DNA of 64,000 nucleotides from Marinobacterium lutimaris (GCF_900108065.1 NZ_FNVQ01000007.1:62001-126000); one strand, 5' to 3'. Positions 35,081 to 43,577 are shown, numbered from the stretch's first letter. A program made the numbers and translations. The notes: generated from the sequence alone by a model not told the origin.

Positions 35081-36412
35081 ATGTCCACAAATAAAGAGAG
35101 AGAAGCGCGCGGCTTGCATGCGCTGTATGCCGAGAACCCCGAAAAGGCGGATCGCCTGGTCTGGGGGCGGGTCGTCGACCCGGAATCGCGACGCGGTTTT
35201 CTCAAGAAAAGCGGCCTCGCCGCCATGGGCGCTGCGATCGGTGCGGCGGCCATTCCCTTTGCCGATAAAATGCCCGGCGGTTTGATCCCGGTGGCGCTGG
35301 CAGACAACCATGAGCCATTCATGCTGGAAGGCAAAGATGGCCTGACGGTGCTCAACGACCGACCGGTCAACGCTGAAACTCCGGCCCATCTCCTCGATGA
35401 CGATATCACTCCCGGAAGCCGCATGTTCGTGCGTAACAACGGTATTCCTCCTGCTATCGAGAATATCGATCCCGCGACCTGGGAAGTGCGTATCGAAGGT
35501 GAATCCTGCGCCAATCCGATGAGCTTCACCATCGCCGAGCTTAAACAGAAATTCCAGCATTACACCTATCAGCTGCAGATCGAGTGTGGCGGTAACGGTC
35601 GCAGCGAATATGTTCCTTCCGCTAGCGGTAACCAGTGGACCACCGGTGCGGTGGCCTGCCCGACCTTTACCGGCGTGCGCCTACGCGATGTGCTGGAAGC
35701 CTGTGGTATCAAGAGCGATGCGGTCTACATCGGTTATTACGGCGCAGATACCCATGTCAGTGGTGATCCCAGTCGCATTCCGATCTCACGCGGTGTGCCG
35801 ATGCACAAAGCGCTGGAGGATGAATCGCTGATCGCCTGGGCGATGAATGGCGAGGATATCCCTTATCAGAACGGTTACCCGCTGCGCGTGGTCTGCGGCG
35901 GCTGGCCGGGGTCGGTCTCTGGTAAATGGCTGCAGCGGATCGTGATCCGTAATCAGAAACATGATGGACCGAAGATGGAGGTGCCCTCCTACAGCGTGCC
36001 GAAGTATCCGGTGGCGCCGGGGACCGAAGTGCCCAAATCCGATTACGTCACCATCGAGTCGATGCCGGTGAAGTCGTTGATCACCTATCCCCAGTCCGGG
36101 CTGACCCAGTCCAAGGATGAAAAGCTGGTCGTGCGCGGCCACGCCTGGGCCGGCGATCTGGCGGTGAGCAAGGTGGAGGTTTCCATCGATTTCGGCGCCA
36201 CCTGGATGGAGGCAGAGCTGAAAGCCCCGGCCAACCGCCTGGCCTGGCAGCGCTGGAGCACGGTGATCGACTTCCCCGAGATCGGCTATTACGAGATCTG
36301 GGCCAAGGCCACTGACTCTGAAGGTCACTCGCAACCGATGGTCGTTCCCGGCTGGAACCCGAAAGGCTATCTCAACAACGCCTGTCACCGCATCGCGGTG
36401 CAGCTAGTCTGA
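35081..36412 (+). CDS. Molybdenum sulfite dehydrogenase, SorA/SoxC-like
   Basis: A 443-residue periplasmic molybdopterin enzyme. The N-terminus has a twin-arginine signal: SRRGFLKKSGLAAMGAAIGA (about residues 40-60) before a cleavage site around VALA. The sulfite oxidase fold follows with the molybdenum Cys in LQIECGGNGRSEY and the dimerisation domain from about 300 (ITYPQSGLTQSKDEKLVVRG). The enzyme oxidises sulfite to sulfate, or acts in the Sox pathway if SoxC-like. The ATG at 35081 follows AGGAGAG; a GTG one codon earlier opens the frame. A cytochrome c gene follows, as in SorAB. No soxAXYZB genes are present, which favours a SorA role. Confidence 0.9.
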   Translation: MSTNKEREARGLHALYAENPEKADRLVWGRVVDPESRRGFLKKSGLAAMGAAIGAAAIPFADKMPGGLIPVALADNHEPFMLEGKDGLTVLNDRPVNAETPAHLLDDDITPGSRMFVRNNGIPPAIENIDPATWEVRIEGESCANPMSFTIAELKQKFQHYTYQLQIECGGNGRSEYVPSASGNQWTTGAVACPTFTGVRLRDVLEACGIKSDAVYIGYYGADTHVSGDPSRIPISRGVPMHKALEDESLIAWAMNGEDIPYQNGYPLRVVCGGWPGSVSGKWLQRIVIRNQKHDGPKMEVPSYSVPKYPVAPGTEVPKSDYVTIESMPVKSLITYPQSGLTQSKDEKLVVRGHAWAGDLAVSKVEVSIDFGATWMEAELKAPANRLAWQRWSTVIDFPEIGYYEIWAKATDSEGHSQPMVVPGWNPKGYLNNACHRIAVQLV

Positions 36413-36424
36413 GGAGGTATGGCC

Positions 36425-36802
36425 ATGTTAGCGCGACGAATGCGCCGGCTGCTGTTGCCGCTGGCGTTTGTGGTTCCTCTGGGAGCCTGGGCGGAAACAG
36501 ACCCGGATAGCGGGCTGGTCATCGCCGAGGGTTGGGAAACGGTGAAATCCACCTGCACCGCTTGTCACTCAGGTGCACTGGTGACGCAGAACGCTGGCTC
36601 CCGCAACCGCTGGGAATACCTGATCCGCTGGATGCAGGAAACCCAGGGCCTCTGGCCGCTGCCGCCGGAGATGGAAAACACCATTCTCGATTACCTCGCC
36701 AAGCACTATGGACCGAAAGAGGGGGCCCGCCGGGCGCCTTTGCCGCCGTCCATGATGCCGGAAAACCCCTACAAGGCCGCCAAGCAGGACTCGGCGGGAT
36801 AA
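36425..36802 (+). CDS. Cytochrome c subunit of sulfite dehydrogenase (SorB-like)
   Basis: A 125-residue periplasmic monohaem cytochrome. The signal peptide MLARRMRRLLLPLAFVVPLG ends near AWA. The single haem site CTACH follows at about residue 45 and a distal Met is available in PPEMEN. I preferred the ATG at 36425, since AGGAGG (36412-36417) is seven bases upstream; the ATG at 36419 is only one base from it. The gene starts 12 bp after the molybdoenzyme stop. It likely takes electrons from sulfite to the respiratory chain. Confidence 0.88.
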   Translation: MLARRMRRLLLPLAFVVPLGAWAETDPDSGLVIAEGWETVKSTCTACHSGALVTQNAGSRNRWEYLIRWMQETQGLWPLPPEMENTILDYLAKHYGPKEGARRAPLPPSMMPENPYKAAKQDSAG

Positions 36803-36835
36803 GCGCAAGTCAGGGGAAGGTTGCTCTGCCCCTGT

Positions 36836-36873
36836 GCCCGACCCGCCTGAACTTCAGGTAGGTCGGGCCTTTG
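36836..36873. terminator. Bidirectional-type terminator between SorB-like gene and the next ABC cluster
   Basis: GCCCGACC and GGTCGGGC, 8 bp, with nested CCTGA/TCAGG, followed by CTTTGACCTT. A second GGCACG/CGTGCC stem (36883-36898) follows. The region lies between convergent genes. Confidence 0.6.
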
Positions 36874-36930
36874 ACCTTAGGAGGCACGACTCCGTGCCGA
36901 TTAGTCGTGGCAGCCGAACAGCAGTTTATC

Positions 36931-37752
36931 CTAGCGCACAGTCAACCGACGGTTCAGGTAATCGGCAAAGAGTGTGAACAGCACGCACAGCGCCACCAGA
37001 ACGATGGAGAGCATGCCGACCACCGGGAAATCTGTGCCACCGTCCGAGATTTTGCTGTAGAGCGTCAGCGGCAGAATGTTCAGCTGGGTGCCGGACAGGG
37101 CCAGCGCGGTGCCGTAGGCGCCGAGGGCCACCGAGACCATCACGCACAGCGAGGTGATCATCGCCGGATAGAGCTGCGGCAGAAAAATGTATCGGTAACT
37201 CTGAAAACGGCTGGCGCCGAAGCTTTCCGATACCTGCAGCTGTTTCCAGTCGAAGTTGAGCATCACCGGCAGCAGAATAAATACCGCACGCGGGATCAGG
37301 TAGTAGCAGTAGGCCAGCCCCAGACCTACGGGGGTGAAAATCAGGTTGCCGAATATCGCTTCAGGGATGCCAATCGTACCCAGCAGCTGAGTCACGAAGC
37401 CGGCGCGACCAAAGGTCAGAATAAATCCGTAGGCGACGATCAGGCCACTGAATACCAGCGGCAGGGCAATCGCCATGCTGAGCCACTGGCGCAGATTGTC
37501 GCTGCAGCGGCTGAGAAAGTGGGCGATACAGAGCGCCACCGCCAGTGAGGCGATCCCCGCCCCCAGCGACAGGGCAAGGCTGCCCCAGAGGCTGGCCAGC
37601 AGATAACGGTCGGAGATCATCCGGTTGAAGGTGACCAGCGGCTCCGCCAGCGCTTCGGAAAATACCAGCGCCACCGGCAGCATAAAGAACAGTAAGTAGC
37701 CCAGGATGCCGGGCAAGCCCGGCAACCAGTGCATCCATCGGTTGGGTTTCAC
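36931..37752 (-). CDS. ABC permease, Fe3+/spermidine-type, unknown substrate
   Basis: A 273-residue inner membrane permease with six predicted helices. The coupling segment is LQVSESFGASRFQSYRYIFLP, and the C-terminal loop LTLYSKISDGGTDFPVVGML is typical of the iron(III)/thiamine/polyamine-type permeases. It lies at the end of the operon with a second permease (39888), an ATPase (38866) and a binding protein (37785). The gap to the binding protein gene is 32 bp. The operon has a DeoR-type regulator, so the substrate may be a phosphorylated sugar-like compound; this is inference. Confidence 0.85.
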   Translation of the reverse strand: MKPNRWMHWLPGLPGILGYLLFFMLPVALVFSEALAEPLVTFNRMISDRYLLASLWGSLALSLGAGIASLAVALCIAHFLSRCSDNLRQWLSMAIALPLVFSGLIVAYGFILTFGRAGFVTQLLGTIGIPEAIFGNLIFTPVGLGLAYCYYLIPRAVFILLPVMLNFDWKQLQVSESFGASRFQSYRYIFLPQLYPAMITSLCVMVSVALGAYGTALALSGTQLNILPLTLYSKISDGGTDFPVVGMLSIVLVALCVLFTLFADYLNRRLTVR

Positions 37753-37784
37753 CGGGATTGCATCCTAATCATGTGCGAGAGATA

Positions 37785-38864
37785 TCAGCGCGACAGCACC
37801 TGCTGTGACCATTCGCGGTCAAGCTCAGACTTGATCGCCGCAGCGGCCTTGAGATCCAGCGGCTGAATCTGCGGCGCTTTAACCAGCTTGTCCTTAACCG
37901 TATCCGGCAGTTCCAGGTCGGTCAGTACCGGGCGTACGAAACCCTCGGCAAAGATCGACTGTCCCTGGCTGGAGAGAATGAAGTTAAGCCATAGTTTGGC
38001 AGCTTCCGGGTTGGGGCCGTTCTTGACCATGGAGATGGCGTAGGGCGCTGCCAGGGATGCTTCTTGTGGGATAACAACGGCGACATCGTCGCCCATACCG
38101 TCCTGCACCATCGCCTTGAGGCCGTCGTTTTCATAACCGATCCAGATCGGGATCTCGCCCTTCACAAACTGCGCATAGGGAGTGGTGCCGACCACGCGGG
38201 CCACGTTGCCTTCGGCCTGCAGTTTGCCGAAGTATTCGCTGCCCGGTTTGATGTCATCCATGGAGCCGCCTTCGGCCAGGTTGGCCGCCAGCACCACGAC
38301 CTGACCCTGACCGGTGGTACGCGGATCCTGGTAGACGATGCTGTTGAGGTATTCCGGCTTCATCAGGTCGGCCCAGGAGGTGGGCACCTCTTTCACAAGT
38401 TTCTTGTTCACCAGAAATGCCACGTTAAGGGTGTGGATGGTGAACCACTTGCCGCTCTCTTCTTTGAAGACAGACGGAATCTTGTCGAAGTTGGTCGGTG
38501 TAAAGCTCTGCAGCAGATCCTTTTCGGTGGCATCGATCGCCGAGGCACCGAAGTAGTAAGCGGTATCGGCCTGCGGACGGTGACGGGACTTGTCCAGTGC
38601 GACCACGGTGGCTGCTGACCCCAGATCGTTGTACACGATCTCCATACCGGTGTAGCGCTGCTTGAACGCCTTGAACATGTTGCCCCAGTTGGCCCAGGTA
38701 GGTCCGGTATCGAAGGATACGACCATCCCTTCCTTCAGCGCAGCGTCGTATTGCGCCTGCTCGCCGGAATAGAGCGCGGGGCCCTCCAGGGTAGCGGCAA
38801 AGCTTGAGGAGAGGGGCAGTGCCGCCAGCAGGGCAGCGGCGAGTTTCGCTTTAAAGGCTTTCAT
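37785..38864 (-). CDS. Periplasmic binding protein, Fe3+/AfuA-like class
   Basis: A 359-residue extracytoplasmic solute-binding protein. The signal peptide is MKAFKAKLAAALLAALPLSSSFA. The mature part reads EGMVVSFDTGPTWANWGNMF, then AATVVALDKSRHRPQADTAYYFG and NPEAAKLWLNFILSSQGQ, the usual pattern of type II iron/phosphate-ester/polyamine binders. The ATG at 38862-38864 has GGAGA upstream. It is separated from the ATPase stop by one base. Ligand unknown; AfuA relatives bind sugar phosphates or ferric iron. Confidence 0.85.
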   Translation of the reverse strand: MKAFKAKLAAALLAALPLSSSFAATLEGPALYSGEQAQYDAALKEGMVVSFDTGPTWANWGNMFKAFKQRYTGMEIVYNDLGSAATVVALDKSRHRPQADTAYYFGASAIDATEKDLLQSFTPTNFDKIPSVFKEESGKWFTIHTLNVAFLVNKKLVKEVPTSWADLMKPEYLNSIVYQDPRTTGQGQVVVLAANLAEGGSMDDIKPGSEYFGKLQAEGNVARVVGTTPYAQFVKGEIPIWIGYENDGLKAMVQDGMGDDVAVVIPQEASLAAPYAISMVKNGPNPEAAKLWLNFILSSQGQSIFAEGFVRPVLTDLELPDTVKDKLVKAPQIQPLDLKAAAAIKSELDREWSQQVLSR

Positions 38865-38865
38865 T

Positions 38866-39891
38866 TCAGATCTCCGGATAGAGGACATGGATCGATTCAG
38901 GGGGAATAGCGATATGGGTCAGTGGTGCATTGAGGTGCGCAGAGCTCACATCCAGCGTGGCTCCGTTGATACTCACGCGGTATTCCATGGTGTGGCCCAG
39001 AAACTGCTCGCTCTGTATGGCGTCAACGGCGAAACGGTTGGGGCTGTTTTCCGGCGGGTTCAGGTAAACCTTTTCGGGACGCACGATCAGCTTCAGAGCG
39101 CTATTCGCCGCTGGTGTTGAGGCGATTTGAAGTTCTCCCAGGGAGCTGTTCACCCGACCTTGCGCATCGCTTTTGGCGCTGAGGATATTCGCCTTGCCGA
39201 CGAAGCCTGCGACCTCGATGCTGTTGGGCTCGTTGTAAAGCTTGATGGGCGCTGCACATTGCTGAATGCGACCGTTCTGCATCACCGCCACATGGTTGGC
39301 CATGGTCATCGCCTCCTCCTGATCGTGGGTAATCAGGAAGGTGGTCATATTCAGTTCGCGCTGTACCTTGACGATCTCGCAGCGCATTTCATGGCGTAAC
39401 GAGGCATCCAGCGCTGAGAGGGGCTCATCCAGCAGCAGGGCCGCGGGTTCAAACACCAGCGCGCGGGCCAGCGCGACGCGTTGGCGTTGGCCTCCCGAGA
39501 GCTGATGCGGAAGCCGGTGTTCCATACCGTTAAGGCCAACCAGCTCGATCATCGCCAGGGCTTTTTTCTCGGCATTGGCGATGCGGTTGATCTTCAGCGG
39601 GTAGAGCACGTTCTTCAGCACCGAGTAGTGCGGAAACAGCGCGTAATCCTGGAACACGATACCGAGGCGGCGCTGGGCGCAGCTGAGTCCGGCCTGGTTA
39701 ACGTCGTTGATCCAGATCTCTCCGCTGTCGGGTTGCTCGAACCCGGCCAGCAGTTTCAGCAGGGTGGTTTTTCCGCAGCCGCTTTTGCCGAGCACGGCGA
39801 CCAGTTCCCCGGTCTCGACCTTCAGTGACACATCGTGCACACCGGCTTCGCTGCCGGGGTAGGTGAAGTTGATGGCGTTGAACTCAATCAT
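38866..39891 (-). CDS. ABC ATPase of the unknown importer
   Basis: A 341-residue ATPase with Walker A LGKSGCGKTTLLKLLAG, signature [19 protein letters not shown], Walker B LLLDEPLSALDASLRHE, and switch His FLITHDQEEAMTMANHV. A C-terminal TOBE-like domain (about 240-341) includes LIVRPEKVYLNPP. It belongs to the Pot/Fbp/CUT type. The start overlaps the stop of the upstream permease by 4 bp and the stop is one base before the binding protein ATG. Confidence 0.92.
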   Translation of the reverse strand: MIEFNAINFTYPGSEAGVHDVSLKVETGELVAVLGKSGCGKTTLLKLLAGFEQPDSGEIWINDVNQAGLSCAQRRLGIVFQDYALFPHYSVLKNVLYPLKINRIANAEKKALAMIELVGLNGMEHRLPHQLSGGQRQRVALARALVFEPAALLLDEPLSALDASLRHEMRCEIVKVQRELNMTTFLITHDQEEAMTMANHVAVMQNGRIQQCAAPIKLYNEPNSIEVAGFVGKANILSAKSDAQGRVNSSLGELQIASTPAANSALKLIVRPEKVYLNPPENSPNRFAVDAIQSEQFLGHTMEYRVSINGATLDVSSAHLNAPLTHIAIPPESIHVLYPEI

Positions 39892-40667
39892 GCAGCGCGG
39901 TTTCCAGATCGGGACCAGTGGGGGTAGCTGGAGAGCAGCGACATCAGCATCGCCAGCAGCAAAAGCACCAGGGTTGCGGCACAGGCCAGGCCCGTGGCGC
40001 CGTAAAAAGCCTGCAGCAGCAGTGTCGGATAGGTGCGGTTCATAAAGCCGGCAATCAGGTTGCTGAGCTGGAACTCACCCAGCGAGATGGCGGCAACGGT
40101 AATCAACCCGGTCAGAATCGACTGACGCGCCAGCGGCAGAAACACCGTGATAAATCGCTGCAGGCCGCTGGCACCAAAGGATTGGGCGGCGCGGTCGAGT
40201 GAGGTCAGCGGTGACTTCTCCATATCGGCACTGAGACTGAAAAAGAAGTAGGGAAAGGTCAGTACCCAGTGGCCGATCACCAGTAGCCAGGAGGCGCCAA
40301 GCCAGGGCAGGGTGCTGGTGCTGAACGCGAGGATGAAACCAAAACCGATCACCAGCTCGGGTACCGCGATCGGCAGCAGTGCGCCAACCCGGGTGATGCG
40401 GTTGAGCAGCTCACTTTGACGTATCTGCAGCAGATAGACACAGGGAGTGATGCAGACAAGGTTAAGCACGCATGTCGCCAGACAGACCTGCAGGCTCATC
40501 ACCAGCGCATTACGGTAGGCGGTCGAATTCCACAGCTCCTCATACCAGGCAAGCGTGCTGCCGGTGGGCAGCAGGGTGTTCACCCAGCGTTCGCCAAACG
40601 AGCCGGCGGCCAGCAGCGCGATGGGGAGCAGCAGATAGACGATGTAAAGGTAAGTGATCTTTTTCAT
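39888..40667 (-). CDS. ABC permease of the unknown importer, second permease
   Basis: A 259-residue inner membrane permease with six helices and the coupling segment LDRAAQSFGASGLQRFITVFLP. MKKITYLYIVYLLLPIALLA is the N-terminal helix. The ATG at 40665-40667 was preferred to the one four codons upstream, since AGGA precedes it, though the distance is short. It is the first transporter gene of the operon and is separated from the LOG-family gene by 104 bp holding the palindrome TGATCGAATGTGATCA. Confidence 0.84.
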   Translation of the reverse strand: MKKITYLYIVYLLLPIALLAAGSFGERWVNTLLPTGSTLAWYEELWNSTAYRNALVMSLQVCLATCVLNLVCITPCVYLLQIRQSELLNRITRVGALLPIAVPELVIGFGFILAFSTSTLPWLGASWLLVIGHWVLTFPYFFFSLSADMEKSPLTSLDRAAQSFGASGLQRFITVFLPLARQSILTGLITVAAISLGEFQLSNLIAGFMNRTYPTLLLQAFYGATGLACAATLVLLLLAMLMSLLSSYPHWSRSGNRAA

Positions 40668-40685
40668 GATCCTAAACATTCATTT

Positions 40686-40701
40686 TGATCGAATGTGATC
40701 A
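40686..40701. promoter_or_regulatory. Inverted repeat TGATC-N6-GATCA, site 1
   Basis: TGATCGAATGTGATCA lies 19 bp upstream of the permease start, between it and the LOG-family gene, and is followed by another TGATCG half site. It has the same arms and spacing as site 2 at 41456. It is probably an operator of the DeoR-type protein encoded at 41495. Confidence 0.65.
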
Positions 40702-40771
40702 TGATCGTTTAGCGTGACAGGGGTATGACGGGGAAGTGACGAGCCGATGACGCCTGCACTTCCCCTGTGGC

Positions 40772-41398
40772 TCAGCGGCTGATCAGAGTGTCGATAACGC
40801 CGCTGAGTACCGGCTCGATGGCGTCGAGATACTGCACGCCGTCGACAAAGGGGGCGTCATGCAGGGCGAACACCGGTTTATCGTAATGTAGCCCGTAGGC
40901 CATCTCGGTCAGGGTGCCGTGGCTGCCGCCCACAGCGACCAGGGCAAAGGCAGTCTGGGCAATCAGGGAGTTACGTGTCGGTCCCATATTGGTCACCACC
41001 GGCAGGGTGACGTAGGCGTTGGCTTCCAGCCAGTCGTCGCCGGGCAGCAGGCCGATGGAGCGCCCGCCGCGCTCATACACACCGCGACATACCGCTTCCA
41101 TCACACCGTTGCGGCCGCCGCAGATCACATCGAGGCCGAGTTCGGCAAACTGCTGGCCCAGCTGACGGGCCAATTCAAGCTGTTCCGCGGTGGCCTGTTT
41201 GGGACCGATCACGCCAACTGCGGGGATCTGCAGTCCTGCGCGCTCTTTTGCCAATAGCGCAAGCAGGGCTTCATCGGTATTGCATTCAGTCAGACGACTA
41301 ACCAGGTCGGAGCTGGGGTCGATCACACGGATCAGGGTGGGTCTGCCGTTACGCAGCAGAAGACGGGAGGCGGGTTCGATGGAAAATAGGCTGTTCAT
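40772..41398 (-). CDS. LOG-family (TIGR00725-type) protein
   Basis: A 208-residue cytoplasmic protein of the lysine decarboxylase-like/LOG fold. The core runs IPAVGVIGPKQATAEQLELA, then GLDVICGGRNGVMEAVCRGV, IGLLPGDDWLEANAYVTLPV, and VGGSHGTLTEMAYGL, where the usual PGGxGTxxE of LOG enzymes is GGSHGTLTE. LOG enzymes release ribose-5-phosphate from nucleoside monophosphates. The start is the ATG at 41396-41398, although the ribosome-binding site is weak; the frame is open for a further 64 codons. It precedes the ABC operon, and both sides have the same operator-like repeat. Confidence 0.82.
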   Translation of the reverse strand: MNSLFSIEPASRLLLRNGRPTLIRVIDPSSDLVSRLTECNTDEALLALLAKERAGLQIPAVGVIGPKQATAEQLELARQLGQQFAELGLDVICGGRNGVMEAVCRGVYERGGRSIGLLPGDDWLEANAYVTLPVVTNMGPTRNSLIAQTAFALVAVGGSHGTLTEMAYGLHYDKPVFALHDAPFVDGVQYLDAIEPVLSGVIDTLISR

Positions 41399-41455
41399 GA
41401 ATTTTCTGTGACTCTTGCTGTAATGAAACAAACTGAGCAGAACGCTCTGATAGGA

Positions 41456-41471
41456 TGATCGTAAATGATCA
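41456..41471. promoter_or_regulatory. Inverted repeat TGATC-N6-GATCA, site 2
   Basis: TGATCGTAAATGATCA lies in the 96-bp divergent gap between the LOG-family gene and the DeoR-type gene, 23 bp before the latter's ATG. It shares arms and 6-bp spacer length with site 1, and both begin TGATCG. One regulator could control both divergent units and the ABC genes. Confidence 0.65.
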
Positions 41472-41494
41472 ATATGACACTTTAGGGATGGGGC

Positions 41495-42253
41495 ATGTCT
41501 CAACTTCGCCAGCAAAAACTGCTCGAAATCGTGCAATCCCAGGGTTACACCTCCATCGAAGTGCTGGCGCAGGCGCTGGGCTGCTCGCAACCTACGATTC
41601 GGCGTGACATCAAAAAACTCTGTGAAGAGAACCTGTTACAGCGTTTTCATGGCGGCGTTACCCAGGCGGAGTCGGACGTGCGCCTGGGACACAGTTTTAA
41701 AAACAGTGTCATGACCGGGGCCAAGGCAGCCATCGCCGCTGCTGCCCTGAATCAGCTTCGTCATGTGGATAGTTTTTTTCTCGATACCGGCACCACCTGT
41801 GACCAGCTGGCTGGTGCTCTGGCCGCTTTACCGGCGACTCAGATCATCACCCATAACCTCAGTGCCGCGCTGATCATCGCAAAGCTGGAAACACGGCACT
41901 CCGTGGTGGTGACCGGCGGCACTATTCGTGGTGCCGATGGTTCACTCACCGGCGCCAAAACCTGCCAGGATATCCGTTCCTACAGTGCCGACTGCGCCGT
42001 TATCTGCGCATCCGGCCTGGATGGAGAGGGCAACGTACTCGACTTCGATCTTGAGAAGGTTGAGGTGAAAAAAGCGATGATGCAGGCATCGACGCGCAAG
42101 ATCCTGCTACTCGACTCGTCGAAGTTTCGTAAGCGGGGAGCCGTGAAACTGGCTCCCCTGCAGGCGTTCGACCTATGCATCACCGACAGTGCTCCCGAAG
42201 GTGAGTATGCTGAGCTCTTTGCCAGCCGGTCCGTTGACTGCATCACCTCCTGA
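41495..42253 (+). CDS. DeoR-family transcriptional regulator
   Basis: A 252-residue regulator. The helix-turn-helix is LRQQKLLEIVQSQGYTSIEV, then ALGCSQPTIRRDIKKLCEEN and RFHGG. The sensor domain contains FFLDTGTTCDQLAGAL, IITHNLSAALI and ILLLDSSKF. DeoR proteins usually bind sugar phosphates, so the importer it faces may carry a phosphorylated compound or one phosphorylated inside the cell. It is transcribed away from the LOG-family gene and ABC operon. Its stop lies 2 bp from the convergent aminotransferase stop within the palindrome CCTGATATCAGG. Confidence 0.9.
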   Translation: MSQLRQQKLLEIVQSQGYTSIEVLAQALGCSQPTIRRDIKKLCEENLLQRFHGGVTQAESDVRLGHSFKNSVMTGAKAAIAAAALNQLRHVDSFFLDTGTTCDQLAGALAALPATQIITHNLSAALIIAKLETRHSVVVTGGTIRGADGSLTGAKTCQDIRSYSADCAVICASGLDGEGNVLDFDLEKVEVKKAMMQASTRKILLLDSSKFRKRGAVKLAPLQAFDLCITDSAPEGEYAELFASRSVDCITS

Positions 42254-42255
42254 TA

Positions 42256-43449
42256 TCAGGCGGCCGTCGCGAGACTGCGTTGAATCGCCACCTCCAGAAG
42301 TTTGCCCAACTCGATAATCTCTTCGCCGGTGACATTCAACGCCGGCATAAACCTCAGGCTGTTGGGTCTCGGGGCATTCAGCAGCAGCCCCAGATCGAAG
42401 GCGTGTTTTACCAGTGCGGGCGCGTCGATCTTGCCGGTATCCAGAGCGAGGAGCAGTCCCGCACCCCGGACCTGGCCCATGCCGTATTGGCTGGAAAGAT
42501 CGGCGAGCAGTTCGCTCAGTGCCTGGCTACTCAGGTTAACCTGATCCATAAAACCCTCAGAAGTCACCTGCTCGATAACCGCCAGTGCTGCGGCGCAGAC
42601 CAGCGGGTTGCCGTTGAAGGTGCCACCCTGATCGCCGTAATCGAAGCAGCTGGCGTGCTGTTTCGCCAGCAGGGCGGAGATCGGCACGCCACCGCCGAGG
42701 CCCTTGGCCAGGGTCAGTACATCTGGTTCGATCCCCAGCGCCTGGTACCTAAACAGCGAGCCGGTCCGGCCGATGCCGGTTTGCACCTCGTCCAGCATCA
42801 GCAGCAGGTTATGTTGATCGGCCAGCGCTCGCAGGCCTTGCAGAAACTCGGTGCTGGCCGGAACGACTCCCGCTTCGCCCTGGATCGGCTCCAGCATGAT
42901 GGCGCAGGTCTCCGCGTCGATAGCAGCAGCAACCGCGTCCAGGTCGCCATAGGGTACCTTGGTAAATCCGGGCACCTTGGGGTTGAACAGCGGCTCGAAC
43001 GCTGGTTTTCCAGTGGCGGACATGGTGGCCAGGGTCCGGCCATGAAAGCCGTTTTCAAAGGTGATGATCTTCCAGGCGCCGTTCTTATATTTACTGCCCC
43101 ATTTCCGCGCCAATTTGATAGCGCCTTCGTTGGCTTCGGCGCCGCTGTTGGCAAAGAACACCTGGTCCATTCCGCTGAGTGTCGTCAGCCGGTTGGCCAG
43201 CTTCACCGCCGGGCCGTTATAAAACGCGGGGCCAGGATTGAGCAGTGTCTGGCTCTGCGCGATCAGCGCATCGCTTATGGCTTGAGGGCTGTGGCCCAGG
43301 GTATTCACGGCCCAGCCCTGAACGAAGTCGAGCCAGGCGTTGCCCTGCTCATCGAACAGGTAGCTGCCGGCACCCCGTGTAAAGGTGATTTCCGGCCTGG
43401 GTGCTATCTGCATCAGGGCGTTGTAATCGCTGTTCTTGGAGCTTGTCAT
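42256..43449 (-). CDS. Class III aminotransferase, ArgD/acetylornithine type
   Basis: A 397-residue PLP enzyme. The core has ANSGAEANEGAIKLARKWGS, FENGFHGRTLATMSATGKP, the cofactor Asp in LLMLDEVQTGIGRTGSLF, and the PLP lysine in DVLTLAKGLGGGVPISALL. The family includes acetylornithine and succinylornithine transaminases and GABA or diamine transaminases; ArgD is the best guess. The ATG at 43447-43449 has AGAGGA upstream. Its leader contains two hairpins (43557-43618). It may serve arginine synthesis, but no other arg gene is adjacent. Confidence 0.85.
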   Translation of the reverse strand: MTSSKNSDYNALMQIAPRPEITFTRGAGSYLFDEQGNAWLDFVQGWAVNTLGHSPQAISDALIAQSQTLLNPGPAFYNGPAVKLANRLTTLSGMDQVFFANSGAEANEGAIKLARKWGSKYKNGAWKIITFENGFHGRTLATMSATGKPAFEPLFNPKVPGFTKVPYGDLDAVAAAIDAETCAIMLEPIQGEAGVVPASTEFLQGLRALADQHNLLLMLDEVQTGIGRTGSLFRYQALGIEPDVLTLAKGLGGGVPISALLAKQHASCFDYGDQGGTFNGNPLVCAAALAVIEQVTSEGFMDQVNLSSQALSELLADLSSQYGMGQVRGAGLLLALDTGKIDAPALVKHAFDLGLLLNAPRPNSLRFMPALNVTGEEIIELGKLLEVAIQRSLATAA

Positions 43450-43556
43450 GGGAGTTCCTCTGTATCGTCGACACGGCATTGCTCTGTCCGTGCCGACGGT
43501 ATCCGTTAATAAAATTGAGTGGTTGGATCTGGTTAATGCTCAAAGCAAGAGCGCAG

Positions 43557-43577
43557 GGCGTTTGGTTGCTAAACGCC
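43557..43577 (-). other. Leader hairpin 1 upstream of the aminotransferase
   Basis: GGCGTTT and AAACGCC, 7 bp, around GGTTGCT. It lies between the larger hairpin at 43584-43618 and the aminotransferase start. Confidence 0.55.

Noticed and set aside
35081-36802. Part of a full Sox thiosulfate oxidation cluster
   Set aside because: The enzyme and cytochrome could be read as SoxCD, but no soxXYZAB genes lie nearby and the 125-residue monohaem cytochrome fits SorB better.
42280-43509. 409-codon plus-strand open frame opposite the aminotransferase
   Set aside because: Shadow of a clear class III aminotransferase; no ribosome-binding site or recognisable domain.
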